Shown: positions 21,072 through 31,885, numbered from the stretch's first letter. The stretch: 64,000 bases of DNA from Paralithodes platypus (GCA_032716605.1 CM064502.1:54680368-54744367), one strand, 5' to 3'. The notes: a model not told the origin generated them from the letters alone. Translations and numbers: made by a program.

Positions 21072-21665
21072 TTTTGTTTGGGTATCCCCGTAAACTTTTG
21101 TGTTTCGTGTTTGTAATGTCTCGCTTTGTGAGATGTGTTGACTGTTTTGTTTTGCGTTCTTGATTGTGTAATGCTTTGTTTGCGTTTGTTTTGCTTGGGT
21201 ATCTCTGTGAAGTTATATGTTGCGTGTTTGTATTGTCTCTCTTTGAGTGATGTGTTAGCTGTCTTTTGCTTGAGTTCTTGATTATGTAAGACTTTGAGTT
21301 TGTTTTGCTTGTGTATCTTTCTAAACGTTTATGTTGCGTGTGTGTATTGTCTTTCTTTGCGTGATGTGTTAGCTGTGTTTTGCTTTGTGTTCTTGATTGT
21401 GTAAGACTTTAAGTTTGTTTTGCTTGGGTATTTCTGTGAACTTATATGTTGCGTGTTTTTAATGTCTTTCTTCCCGGGAGGATCATATGCTGCCATTAAT
21501 GTATTCAAGTACATTGGGGTTTGTAATGGAGGATTTATGTTAAGAAAGGGGTGTTCTGTAATTGTTGTGATGTCTTAGCTGTGTTTTGCTTTGCGTTCTT
21601 GATTGGGTAATGCTTTGTTTGAGTTTGCTGTTTGTTTTGCTTGGGTATCTTTGTCTGTGGCCTGT
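21072..21665. repeat. about 115-bp macrosatellite, four units
   Basis: Units start near 21074, 21189, 21303 and 21418 with TTTGCTTGGGTAT-like sequence and contain GTGTTAGCTG and GTTCTTGATTGTGTAA. The fourth is split by a SINE fragment. Confidence 0.85.
21474..21563 (+). mobile_element. tRNA-derived SINE S1, fragment inside macrosatellite
   Basis: CCCGGGAGGATCATATGCTG through GGGGTGTT matches the body of the 4294 copy. It interrupts macrosatellite unit four after GTCTTTCTT. Confidence 0.8.
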
Positions 21666-21685
21666 TGCTGCCTTGTTCTGTTGTG

Positions 21686-22078
21686 GTTTATTGTGTTTGT
21701 GTTGCAGTGTTTATTGTGTTTGTGATGCATTGTGTGTTGTGTTGCAGTGTTTATTGTGTTTGTGATGCATTGTGTGTTGTGTTGCAGTGTGTATTGTGTT
21801 TGTTGTGTGTTGTGTTGCAGTGTTTATTGTATTTGTGGTGTATTGTGTGTTGTGTTGCAGTGTTTATTGTGTTTGTGATGCATTGTGTGTTGTGTTGCAG
21901 TGTTTATTGTGTTTGTGGTGTATTGTGTGTTGTGTTGCAGTGTTTATTGTGTTTGTTGTGTATTGTGTGTTGTGTTGCAGTGTTTATTGTGTTTGTGATG
22001 CATTGTGTGTTGTGTTGCAGTGTTTATTGTGTTTGTGATGCATTGTGTGTTGTGTTGCAGTGTTTATTGTGTGATCTG
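21686..22078. repeat. about 40-bp GT-rich minisatellite
   Basis: Units containing GTTGCAGTGTTTATTGTGTT, about ten copies, some shortened. The Cys/Val-rich plus-strand frames arise from it. Confidence 0.93.
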
Positions 22079-22227
22079 GTTTGTGTGATGTTTTGATTAT
22101 GCCTGTGTTTCTTTTGCTTGTGTTTAGTTGTGTGTTTATTTGTTGTGTTGTATATTTATGATGTATTAATTTATTTGTGTTGTGTGAGATACTGTGGCTG
22201 TGTGTTTGTGTAGGTTTCGTATTTTAA

Positions 22228-22461
22228 GGGGGAAAGGGTATATTTTTTGGTCGATTATTTCATATTTATTTTGTTTTTTGTTTGCTCCCTAAACCTCCAT
22301 CAAACTTTTAAAAAGCATCCATTAGATCCCCCTTCTAGATTAATTTGTAAATTTGTCGATAGAAAAGGTCTTAAAATCGACAAACTAATGCACTAAACAT
22401 ATTAAAATATGAAAACTAGTGATGAGGGAGAAGGGGGACCAGAAAAATAGCCCATCTCCCC
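22228..22461 (-). mobile_element. family A copy 15, internally deleted
   Basis: TTAA at 22224-22227 and 22462-22465. About 100 bp spanning the hairpins is gone: TTTGTCGATAGAAAA runs straight into the GGTCTTAAAATCGAC module. Confidence 0.85.
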
Positions 22462-22650
22462 TTAAAGTGTTTTGAATGTGCCTGTGTTTGCTTTGCTTAT
22501 GTTTATTTGTGTGGATTTTGTTGTTGTTGTGTTGTTCCCAGACAAATAGCCCATATCCCCTTAAGGTGTTTTGAATGTGCCTGTGTTTTCTTTGCTTATG
22601 TATATATGTGTAGATTTTGTTGCTGTTGATGTTCTTGTTCTTGTTCCCCA
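22462..22650. repeat. tandem duplication of an A-element end plus flank
   Basis: The unit ATAGCCCATCTCCCCTTAA with about 75 bp of following sequence (GTGTTTTGAATGTGCCTGTG) is repeated once, at 22449-22540 and 22546-22635. Confidence 0.75.
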
Positions 22651-23344
22651 GGCTGTCTGACCAAACAGCCCCAAGCAAGGCCAAGGCCATAACCGAACGC
22701 GCCCACAGAACCCTCCCTGCTTACCACTAAGAAAGCTCAGGTGACCTACGCAGCTCCCAGGCGAGGAGGTGATGAGGGTGCGGAAATGCCCGGGACACCA
22801 AAGCCTCACCCAAGGCCCTGTGCCCCTCAGCAATTATGAAGAGATCGTTGAGGGGCAAAGGAAAAATGTGACGCTTTGGCTCCCAATCTGCCAACCTCTA
22901 GGTTGGCAGTTTAGAGGTCAATCCACGGAAGAGACGCCGCCACTTGAGACCTAGAAAATATATAAATAAAAGGAACAGTCAGAGTAAGCTATGGGTATGG
23001 CAGAGAACGCTCAACTCTCACTCTGATAGACCAGCCCATCACCACATGACTGGAACCCAATCCTCTCAGCATCAGCTGGGAAAGGCCCTAGAAAGCCGCC
23101 TTTGGCGGGGGGATAGCTCCCTTATTTCAACTCCTTTCGGTGTTGGGCACCCGCCCTGTGGATTTGTGATGCTTGTGTTCGTGCCTGGGTGTATTGGCTT
23201 TGTTCGTCTATATTTGTGGATTGTTGTGGGCTTGTGATTTGAGTTTCGTGTTCTGGTTTATGTGGTTGCTTGGTTAGGTTTGTGTGTTGCGTGTATTTGT
23301 TGCTTATGGACTTGTTTTGTGTTGTTTCGTGTTGTGCTGTTTTT
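22651..23344. other. unique non-coding stretch
   Basis: GC-balanced sequence, then GT-rich. Several short frames but no recognisable protein. Could be an old retroelement 5' region. Confidence 0.35.
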
Positions 23345-23600
23345 TGAGGACTTTTGTGAGCTCTCTCAGTGCATACCACCTCCTCTACGTAGGGTACGTA
23401 GTACCCGTCTTGCAACACAATTCCACCCCTACTCTGTACAACTATCCAACTCAAGAGTGAAACGTTACTCCCATTATTTCTTCTATTCAACAGCTGAGCT
23501 CTGGAACTCTCCCTGAATCCATCTTTTCCTCATCCTATGACTTTAATTGCTTCAAACTCCATGTGTCCAGACATTTTGGCTCGACCGTTTCTTGATTTTG
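23345..23600 (+). pseudogene. LINE-2 (jockey-like) C-terminal tail fragment
   Basis: Matches the C-terminal coding end of the LINE at 37774-39797: CATACCACCTCCTCTACGTA, the ACCCGTCTTGCAACACAA block, and the TTCAACAGCTGAGCTCTGGA region encoding AELWNS. 5'-truncated and frameshifted. Confidence 0.8.
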
Positions 23601-23788
23601 GCCCTTTCACTCTTTCAACTCGGGGGGGGGGAGGCACTGGTCACAGGCATTTTTGCCTTTTGTCTCCTTCATCCACATAGAAACATATCTGTGACTATAT
23701 ATCATAGGTATATCCATCTGTTTTGCTGGGTATTTGGGATGTTGTATTTTGTGTTATCGTTTGTGTGTGTGTGTGTATTTGTGGGAAT

Positions 23789-23960
23789 TTTTGTTATGTA
23801 TTTGTGCTATTTAAGGTATTTTCTGTTATGTATTTGTGCTATTTAAGGTATTTTCTGTTATGTATTTGTGCTATTTAAGGTATTTTCTGTTATGTATTTG
23901 TGCTATTTAAGGTATTTTGTGTTATCGTGTGTATCTGTGGTATTTTTTGTTATGTATTTG
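23789..23960. repeat. about 32-bp tandem repeat
   Basis: Four to five units of TGTTATGTATTTGTGCTATT followed by TAAGGTATTTTC. Confidence 0.9.
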
Positions 23961-24103
23961 TGCTATTCAGTTTTTCTTTGTTGTTTGTGTGCGGACATTT
24001 GTGGACTATAGTTGTGGGTTTATATGCATGGTGTTGTCTTTGTTTGGGGAGTTGGTTCGGTGAGTTGTATTTGTGTGGTGTTCTGCTCTTGTTGCTTTTG
24101 TTT

Positions 24104-24772
24104 ACGGATTCTTTTGTTTAAGGATTTTTTTGTTGGCGGTTCTGACATTGTGTATTATTTTTGTACTGATTCTTTTGTTGACGTTTCTGACATTGTGTGT
24201 TTGTTTACTGATTCTTTTGTTGGCGGTTCTGACATTGTGTATTTGTTTACTGATTCTTTCGTTGTCGTTTCTGACATTGTGTGTTTGTTTACAGATTCTT
24301 TTGTTGACGTTTCTGACATTGTGTATTTGTTTACTGATTCTTTTGTTGACGTTTCTGACATTGTGTGTTTGTTTACAGATTCTTGTGTTGACGTTTCTGA
24401 CATTGTGTGTTTGTTTACAGATTCTTGTGTTGACGTTTCTGACATTGTGTGTTTGTTTACAGATTCTTTCGTTGTCGTTTCTGACATTGTGTGTTTGTTT
24501 ACTGATTCTTGTGTTGACGTTTCTGACATTGTGTGTTTGTTTACAGATTCTTGTGTTGACGTTTCTGACATTGTGTGTTTGTTTACAGATTCTTGTGTTG
24601 ACGTTTCTGACATTGTGTGTTTGTTTACAGATTCTTGTGTTGACGTTTCTGACATTGTGTGTTTGTTTACAGATTCTTTCGTTGTCGTTTCTGACATTGT
24701 GTATTTGTTTACTGATTCTTTTGTTGGCGTTTCTGACATTGTGCATTTTTTAACTGATTCTTTTGTTAAGTT
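24104..24772. repeat. 42-bp minisatellite, about 16 units
   Basis: Units contain GATTCTTTTGTTGACGTTTC and TGACATTGTGTGTTTGTTTA. At 42 bp every unit stays in register, so frames are open on both strands. The plus frame reads FTDSFVDVSDIVCL repeats. There is no promoter, start context or non-repeat domain to support a protein. Confidence 0.93.
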
Positions 24773-24970
24773 ATGTAAGGCTGTATTCTTCTGTTGTGTT
24801 TTATGTATAGTTTAGTTTGCTTTGTTATTCTGCCTGTGTGTTATATTTTACGCATGTGTATCTTTATTTGTTTGACTTGTGTGATTGTCTTCTTTTTCTA
24901 TGTGTCTTGTAACTATTAATGTCTTAGTCTTTGTATGTGCCAGTGTCTTCTGTATTTGGTGGTGTCTTCA

Positions 24971-25138
24971 GGGGAGATTTCCACTTGAGGGACTTTTTTC
25001 TTGACCCCTTTCAAAGCAACCGGCCTTCGGCCGGGACATTTTTCTACCGAAAAATGTACAAATTTATCTTGAAAGGGGGTCAAGGGGGTGAAATTTTAAG
25101 ATTGCTGGAGGAGTAGGAAACAAACTAAAAACCTCCCC
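24971..25138 (+). mobile_element. family A copy 16, internally deleted
   Basis: Right TTAA at 25139-25142. The GAGCGATAGCGAGC hairpin and all arm modules are missing: GACCCCTTTC joins directly to AAAGCAACCGGCC. Confidence 0.85.
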
Positions 25139-25142
25139 TTAA

Positions 25143-25830
25143 TTTATATTGTATGTTTTGTGTTTTAGTTTGCACTGTTATTTTGAGTGTGTGTTATGTC
25201 TTATGCATGTGTTTGTTTACTCTCTTTATTCTGTATTGCTTGTAGGTGTAAATGTCTTGTATGTGAAAACCAGTAGCTATGAAGCATGGAATAAGAACGT
25301 ATTACGGAACAAGCTTACTCGCAGTACAATGATATATGTTGATGCTTGCCAAGTGAGGCTCGGCAGTATATACAATTTCGTTTTTGAGAAAGAGCGCTTG
25401 AATAGTAGGTGAAAAATATAAGATAGATAAAAGCAGCTTTCCCCCCAAAAATAGAATTGATAAAAAACACGCGGTCAGACCATTATGTGATTTTTGTCCT
25501 CCCCTTGTGCTGCTAATTATGGAGCCAAACAGGATAATGATGTTGTCGCCACGTTCGCGCCAAAAATTACGCAAGATTAAAAAAACACCCGCGAGAAAAA
25601 AACAAAACAAAAAAGCGCGCCAAATGTGAAATGTCTAAAATCGCGGGAAAAATATATGCTGTGGCGTCACCTTTACCCGCCCAAAATAATAAGCAACGGA
25701 AAACAGAGAGGCTGAGGGTGGGAAAACAATGGACAATAATATTTATTAGTTATTTGTTCTCATTCTTATAAACAGTATCAATGTTAGCTTAGTGAAATTA
25801 GACAAGTTATGTAAGCTTACATTAAGTTAC
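25143..25830. other. unique non-coding stretch
   Basis: T/G-rich then CpG-containing sequence without a recognised element or gene. Confidence 0.4.
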
Positions 25831-25831
25831 G

Positions 25832-26133
25832 GAGGTACAAGAGCGGTTTGGTTTGGATGTAGATGTGCTGGAAACTGTGAACAGGAACACCTTGAGATGG
25901 TTTGGCCATGTGGAACGTATGGGAAGCGAGAGAATGACTAAGAGAGTGTACGAGAGTGAAGTGGAAGGACAGAGAGGGAGAGCTAGACCGAGAGAGAGGT
26001 GGAAGGATAGAGTTAAGAAGTATATGCATGAAAGCTGTGCTGGATGGGAGGAGGGGCATCGACTGACTGAGGACAAAGGTGCATGGGGGCGTTTCGTTCG
26101 TGGCCATCCCTTTGGGGATCACGGCGTCCGGCA

Positions 26134-26136
<3 letters not shown>
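25832..26136 (+). pseudogene. LINE-3 C-terminal fragment followed by (GATA)n
   Basis: Encodes the C-terminal tail of a non-LTR retrotransposon polyprotein: RWFGHVERM, then EVEGQRGRARPRERWKDRV, ending HPFGDHGVRQ and a stop at 26134-26136. This basic tail follows the reverse transcriptase in RTE-like and related LINEs. The polymerase itself is absent, so the copy is 5'-truncated. The 3' end GGCGTCCGGCAATAGATA passes directly into GATA repeats to about 26165. Related ends: 31886-32034 and 49885-50015. Confidence 0.82.
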
Positions 26137-26166
<30 letters not shown>

Positions 26167-26167
26167 C
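26137..26167. repeat. (GATA)n tail
   Basis: Tetranucleotide run joined to the LINE-3 end. Confidence 0.95.
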
Positions 26168-26524
26168 GTAAGCCTGCTATTATGTATTGTGTATGGTTTT
26201 GCCCATCAAAAGTTTAAATGTTAAGATATATGGAGTGGTATTATGAATAACATCTGTTTTAATCAACTTAAATCAATATTCGTGTTTGTCACGTATTTAC
26301 CTTATGAATTCACAAACTTCTCGATTGCGAACCAATAATCTTGAATAAATTGACGTTCAATATTTATCCATTTTCATTATCCATCCCACTCAACCTTATA
26401 ATGCAGTGAGTCAAATATAACCTCATATCTGATCATATACATTTTGCGCCATCACTATTTGCTGTCTCTGGAGCCCCGAGTCCCAACGATAATCGACAAC
26501 TTTAATCATGTGACCAGTTTGTCT
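26168..26524. other. unique non-coding stretch
   Basis: AT-rich; nothing recognised. Confidence 0.4.
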
Positions 26525-26528
26525 TTAA

Positions 26529-26900
26529 GGGGGTGACCTGCTTTTTGTTATTTCTGTCCTTTTCTCTCTTTCTCTGGCTTGTATCCATTCGGCCCCATTC
26601 AGCCAACTATTTTAAGACGTTTATCCCCATCTAGGTATCGATTTCTTCCTGGCGAGCGATAGCGAGCCAGCATTATATGAAGAAATCCGGCTTCGCCGGA
26701 CACATTTGTCTATCGAAAAATGTACAAATTTAGCCTGCTGTCAAACAAAAATAAAAAATATGCTGGCTCGCTACCGCTCACCAGTAAAAAATTGACACCT
26801 GGATGGGGATAAACGTCTTAAAACAGTAGGCTGAATGGGGCCAAATGGATACAAGCCAGAGAAAGATAGAAAAGGACAGAACACAAACAGGTCACCCCCC
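26529..26900 (+). mobile_element. family B foldback copy 3
   Basis: TTAA at 26525-26528, right flank TCAA at 26901-26904. Very close to copies 1, 5 and 11. Confidence 0.9.
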
Positions 26901-26904
26901 TCAA

Positions 26905-27266
26905 TATATAGTATATATATACTTTATATATATATTTATATATATTTATATATTTATATATTTATATATTCCTCGCTGGACTTCCATCAAGCTTAACACA
27001 AAAATACCCCCTAGACCCCCTTTCAGGATAAATTTGTACATTTTTCGGTAGAAAAATGTCTGCTGAAGGCCGGTTTCTCCTAAAATTATAGGCTCGCTAT
27101 CGCTCGCCTGGAAACAAAAGTACCCGTCGATGGCACGAAAAGTCTTAATATTGACAAAGAAATGGGATGAAAGTCACAAAATCGCCAAACTAAATGGAAC
27201 GAACGTCTTAAAATCTCAAAACTAACGGGGCTAAACATGAAGGAGAAGGGGGTCCAGAAAAATTAA
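26905..27266 (-). mobile_element. family A copy 17
   Basis: Abuts B copy 3. The left AT-rich end is expanded into a TATATTTA microsatellite and the right terminus has decayed (TTAACCGTCTTC). The core is recognisable. Confidence 0.75.
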
Positions 27267-27326
27267 CCGTCTTCTTACTGTTTGGCTAGATGAGGTTGGT
27301 CTCGAATTGGAATGACATTTTATTAA

Positions 27327-27656
27327 GGGGAGGTTTTTAGTTTGGTCCCTAGATATCCATCAAGCTTAAGATTACACCCCCTTGAGCCCCTTTCAAGATA
27401 AATTTGTACATTTTTCGGTAGAAAAATGTCCCGGCTGAAAGCCGGTTCCTCTTAAATAACAGGCTCGCTATCGCTCGCCAGGATAAAATCGACACCTAAA
27501 TGGCACGAAAGGTCTTAAAATTGACAGAAATGGGTCGAAAGTTCTTAAATCGTCAAAATAATGGGGTGAACGTCTTAAAACTAGAAAAGCAATGGGGCTA
27601 AACATGAGGGAGAAAGGAGTCAAGAAAAAAATCCCTCGTGTGGAGATCCCCCCCTC
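27327..27656 (-). mobile_element. family A copy 18
   Basis: TTAA at 27323-27326 and 27657-27660. Complete. Confidence 0.9.
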
Positions 27657-27736
27657 TTAAGCATCTTCAGAACGACGGCATAATTATTGTAAGTAATATT
27701 TGACGAGATTATTAAGTTGAGTAATTACCTTGTAAA

Positions 27737-27782
27737 TTATCATAATTATCATAATTATCATAATTATCATAATTATCATAAT
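27737..27782. repeat. ATTATCATA tandem repeat
   Basis: Five units of the 9-mer ATTATCATA. Confidence 0.9.
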
Positions 27783-27841
27783 TAGTCTATTGAGTTACGC
27801 AGGTCCTTCCTAACCTTAATAACTTCGTCTAATAACGGTCT

Positions 27842-27909
27842 TGATGGTGTAATGGTTAGTGTTTACATATCTGGCTGTGGTAACCCAGGTTCGAATCCCG
27901 GTGGATCAC
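27842..27909 (+). mobile_element. tRNA-like SINE head
   Basis: A-box-like TGGTGTAATGG, a central GTGG as in tRNA-His, and a good B box GGTTCGAATCC. The acceptor strands pair poorly (TGATGGT with GTGGATCA), so a SINE head or tRNA pseudogene is more likely than a functional tRNA. Confidence 0.55.
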
Positions 27910-28063
27910 ATGCTTGAATATTGGAGGTGTTTGGTGTTGGAGTGAAATGAATCAAAATAGAATAAGTTATAATATAAATAAGAGGCATCATCAGAATAAT
28001 GGAATAAGTCGTGATTTGCTTGAAAGGGTTATTAGAAGTGATGGAGGTTGGAGAGAGCCTTAA

Positions 28064-28415
28064 GGGGAAACGGCCTTTTTTTATTTTATTTTTATTTTTT
28101 TTATTTTTTTTTATTTTTTTGCTAGGCCTCCATCAAGCTTAGAAAAACACCCCTTAGACCCTCCTTCAAAATAAATTTGTACATTTTTCGGTAGAAAAAT
28201 GTACCGGGGCCGATCCCTCTTAAAATATCAGGCTCGCTATCGCTCGCCAGGAAAATTTCGACACCTAAATGGCACGAAAGGTCTTGACATTGATAACGAA
28301 ATGGGGCGAAAGTTATTAAAATCGCCAAACTAATGGGCCGAACGTCTTATAATCTCAAAACAAATGGGGTTTAACACGAGGGAGAAGGGGAACCAGAAAA
28401 ACGACCCATCTCCCC
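28064..28415 (-). mobile_element. family A copy 19
   Basis: TTAA at 28060-28063, right flank TTGA at 28416-28419. The left part holds a TTTTATTTT run and the CCGGCC hairpin is shortened. Confidence 0.85.
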
Positions 28416-28528
28416 TTGAGTGGGGCGGGTGGGGGGAGGGGGGGGGGGGGTTCCAATAATGCCTGGGCGTTGTAAGCAATCCAGACCACTGTATCAATAG
28501 CGTAATGTCGAGCCCCGGAACTGTTCCA

Positions 28529-28628
28529 NNNNNNNNNNNNNNNNNNNNNNNNNNNNNNNNNNNNNNNNNNNNNNNNNNNNNNNNNNNNNNNNNNNNNNNN
28601 NNNNNNNNNNNNNNNNNNNNNNNNNNNN
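28529..28628. other. assembly gap (100 N)
   Basis: Exactly 100 Ns, preceded by a poly-G run. True size unknown. Frames drawn through the Ns are invalid. Confidence 1.
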
Positions 28629-28679
28629 GACGCAAGGTGGCCACTTCTATGTTATTGTCAACGGGGAGCCAAGATTATA

Positions 28680-29150
28680 TCAGGGTGGAGGAGAGAGTGA
28701 GAGTGAGTGTGGGGAGGGGGAGAGAGAGAGAGAGAGTGTGTGGGGAGAAAGAGAGGTCGAGCGATTAGTGTCAGTGCTGTAGAAAGAACCCCACCCTGAG
28801 AGAGCGAGTGTGTGGGGAGAAAGAGAGAGAGAGTGTGTGGGGAGAAAGAGAGAGCGAGTGTGTGGGGAGAAAGAGAGAGCGAGTGGGTGGGGAGAAAGAG
28901 AGAGAGTGGGTGCGGGAGAGAAAGAGAGACGAGAGTGGTGTGGGGAGAAAGTGAGAGAGCGAGTGGGGTGGGGGAGAAGGAGACAGACTGAGAGATGAGC
29001 AGACCAGCCCCCACCCGAGAGTGGGTGGGGAGAAAGAGAGAGATGGGGGGGGGAGGGAGAGAGAGAGAGTGTGTGTGTGGGGAGAAAGAGAGAGAGAGGG
29101 AGAGAAGTGGGGAAGGGAGAGGGAGGGGGGGAGAAAGGGATAGAGAGAGA
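28680..29150. repeat. GA/GTGTGGGG-rich array
   Basis: Imperfect 20-30 bp units of GAGAGAGCGAGTGTGTGGGG and AGAAA. Confidence 0.93.
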
Positions 29151-29282
29151 TATTTACATAGATACACTGACCACACACTCCTTACGATCCCAACGAGGTG
29201 GTCAGGACTTCATTCAAGTATAGATAGCTACCCCGTGAGTAAGGGAAAGTGGAAGGAAAGGATAGCAAAGAAGAAAGTGAGA
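29150..29282 (+). mobile_element. family J repeat, copy 1
   Basis: ACATAGATACACTGACCACA followed by CTTACGATCCCAACGAGGTG and GGAAAGTGGAAGGAAAGGATAGCAAAG. Other copies at 32050-32178 and 60990-61108. Confidence 0.7.
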
Positions 29283-29386
29283 TATGTATGATTGTCAATT
29301 AGCAGTTATAATCAATAGGTATATAGTTTAATAAAGTGAATAAAGTCGATAGTTCCAATATATGAGATGCGGTGAATAATGGACGA

Positions 29387-29411
29387 CACACACACACACA
29401 CACACACAACC

Positions 29412-29444
<33 letters not shown>

Positions 29445-30153
29445 CCACCACACACACACACACCCACACACACACACACACAACCCCCACAACCAAACAT
29501 CCACACACAACACACACAACAAAAACACCCAACACCACCCACACACACAACCAACCCACACACAACTCACCCACACACACACACAACCCACCCACACACA
29601 CAACCGACCCACACACACACAACCCACCCACACACAAACCACACACACACACACACAACCACCACACACACACAGCCAACACACGCACACAAAACCACCA
29701 AACACACACACACAACCACCACACACACACAAACACACCACCACACAAACACACACACAAACCACCACACACACCACACAACAACCACACACACCACACA
29801 CAAACCACCAACACACACTCACACAACCACACACACCACCACACAACCACCACCACACACACAAAACACCACACACACACAACAAACCCACACCCACCCC
29901 ACACACACAACCACCACACACACACACACAACCACCACACACACACACAACCACCACACACACACACAACCACACACACACACACACAACCACCACACAC
30001 ACACACAACCACCACACACACACACAACCACCGCACACACACAACCTCAACCACCACACACACACAACCACAACCACCACACACACAACCACAACCACCA
30101 CACACACACAAACACCGCACACACACACAACCACCACACACACACACACACAA

Positions 30154-30193
<40 letters not shown>

Positions 30194-30372
30194 CCACCAA
30201 CCACACACACACACAACCACCAACCACACACACACACAACCACCAACCACACACACACACAACCACCCACACACACCCATACCCACACACACACACAACC
30301 ACACACACACACACACACACACCACACACACCACACCACACACAAACACACACACACACACACACACAACCA

Positions 30373-30416
<44 letters not shown>

Positions 30417-30417
30417 A

Positions 30418-30466
<49 letters not shown>

Positions 30467-30473
30467 GCCTAAC
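29387..30473. repeat. CA-rich array, 1.1 kb
   Basis: (CA)n broken by ACCACC and CAACC blocks. Thr/His (plus) and Val/Cys (minus) frames of over 350 codons are artefacts. Confidence 0.98.
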
Positions 30474-30506
30474 AGATAGAGTGAGGGGAGAGAGTAACCC
30501 GTTTAA

Positions 30507-30788
30507 GGGGAGATTTCCACTCGAGGGATTTTTTTCTGAACCCCTTTCTCCCTCATGTTTAGCCCCATTGTTTTTGATATTTTAAGACGTTCGCCCCATT
30601 AGTTTGGCGATTCTAAGAACTTTCACCCCATTTCTGTCAATTTTAAGACCTTTCGTGCCATTTAGGTGTCGATTTTTTCCTGGCGAGCGATAGCGAGCCT
30701 GTAATTTAAGAGTAAGCGGCCTTCGGCCAGGACATTTTTCTATTGAAAGGGGGTCTAGGGGGTGTAATTTTAAGTTTGATGAAGGTCT
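30507..30788 (+). mobile_element. family A copy 20, right end lost
   Basis: TTAA at 30503-30506. A short internal deletion after TTTTTCTAT removes the third hairpin. The copy breaks off after GAAGGTCTA. Confidence 0.8.
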
Positions 30789-30840
30789 ATGAGTTGTCCA
30801 ATGATAACCAAACCCATAGGAAGACACTTAATAGTGTTAA

Positions 30841-31226
30841 GGGGTGGGGGGGGGGGTGACCTGTTATTGTTTTGTCCTTTTCTATCCTTCTCTGGCTTGT
30901 ATCCATTTGGCCCCATTCAGCCTACTGTTTTAAGACGTTTATCCCCATCCAGGTGTCAATTTTTTACTGGTGAGCGGTAGCGAGCCAGCATATTTTTTAA
31001 TTTTGTTTGACAGCAGGCTAAATTTGTACATTTTTTCGATAGAAAAAATTTCTCCGGCGAAGCCGGATTTCTTCATATAATACTGGCTCGCTATCGCTCG
31101 CCAGGAAGAAATCGACACCTAGATGGGGATAAATGTCTAAAAATAGTTGGCTGAATGGGGCCGAATGGATACAAACCAGAGAAAGAGAGAAAAGGACAGA
31201 AATAACAAAAAGCAGGTCACCCCCCG
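30841..31226 (-). mobile_element. family B foldback copy 4
   Basis: TTAA at 30837-30840 and 31227-31230. The GAGCGGTAGC arm comes first, so it is inverted. The left poly-G is expanded. Confidence 0.88.
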
Positions 31227-31230
31227 TTAA

Positions 31231-31461
31231 ACCCTTCTGTCCCTGCGATGTTTTTTTTCGTATTATAATCTAGCTATATTTAGACGCTGCTCTGCTGTTT
31301 CAAAAAGGGGCCTCCCTCCAGCCAGTAACAAGCTTCGAACTATCTCATTTAACCCTGTTCACCACCACAGATCCCTCTTAGACTGCACAAAATTATCTAA
31401 ATATAGATAGAAGAAATAGTAGACAGAATAAAGTGAAAAGGACGGTTCGGTATTGAAGGGG
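31231..31461 (+). mobile_element. family E TTAA element, complete copy
   Basis: Lies exactly between the TTAA of B copy 4 (31227-31230) and the TTAA of A copy 21 (31462-31465). Ends ACCCTTCTGTCCC and GGTATTGAAGGGG are inverted repeats. Confidence 0.72.
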
Positions 31462-31465
31462 TTAA

Positions 31466-31801
31466 GGGGAGGTATTTAGTTTGTTCCCTAAGTTTTCATC
31501 AAGCTTAAAATTACACCCCCTAGACCCCCTTTCAAGATAAATTTGTACATTTTTCGGTAGAAAAATTTCCCGGCTGGAGGCCGATTGCTCTTAAATTACA
31601 GGCTCGCTATCGCTCGCCAGGATTTTTTTTTTGACACCTTAATGGCACGAAAGGTCTTAAAATTGACAGAAATGGGGCAACATTTCTTAAAATGTCTAAA
31701 CTACTATTGTAGGGCGAACGTCTTAAAATCTCAAAAGCAATGGGGCTAAACATGAGGGAGAAAGGGGTCCAGAAAGAAATCCCTCAAGTGGAAATCTCCC
31801 C
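31466..31801 (-). mobile_element. family A copy 21
   Basis: TTAA at 31462-31465 and 31802-31805. Closely similar to copy 3. Confidence 0.9.
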
Positions 31802-31885
31802 TTAAATAAGGTGGAAGCGAATTTGCGTGGATGAAAACTAGGGATGAAATTAGCGTGATAATATGAGCGATATTTAAATAGATTT

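Noticed and set aside
22561..23490. Several overlapping short frames
   Set aside because: Both strands are open by chance; the right end is a LINE-2 tail.
25302..25610. Minus-strand 102-codon frame
   Set aside because: No similarity that I recognise and no supporting signals in an AT-rich stretch.
27842..27909. Functional tRNA-His or similar
   Set aside because: Good B box, but poorly paired acceptor stem and a non-canonical arm layout; a SINE head is more likely. The same applies to 4302-4370, 45655-45735, 49145-49215 and 60557-60632.
28330..28768. Frames crossing the first N run
   Set aside because: The gap size is arbitrary, so continuity through it is meaningless. The same applies at 46334-46806.
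29299..30479. Thr/His and Val/Cys frames over 350 codons
   Set aside because: Translation of CA repeats.
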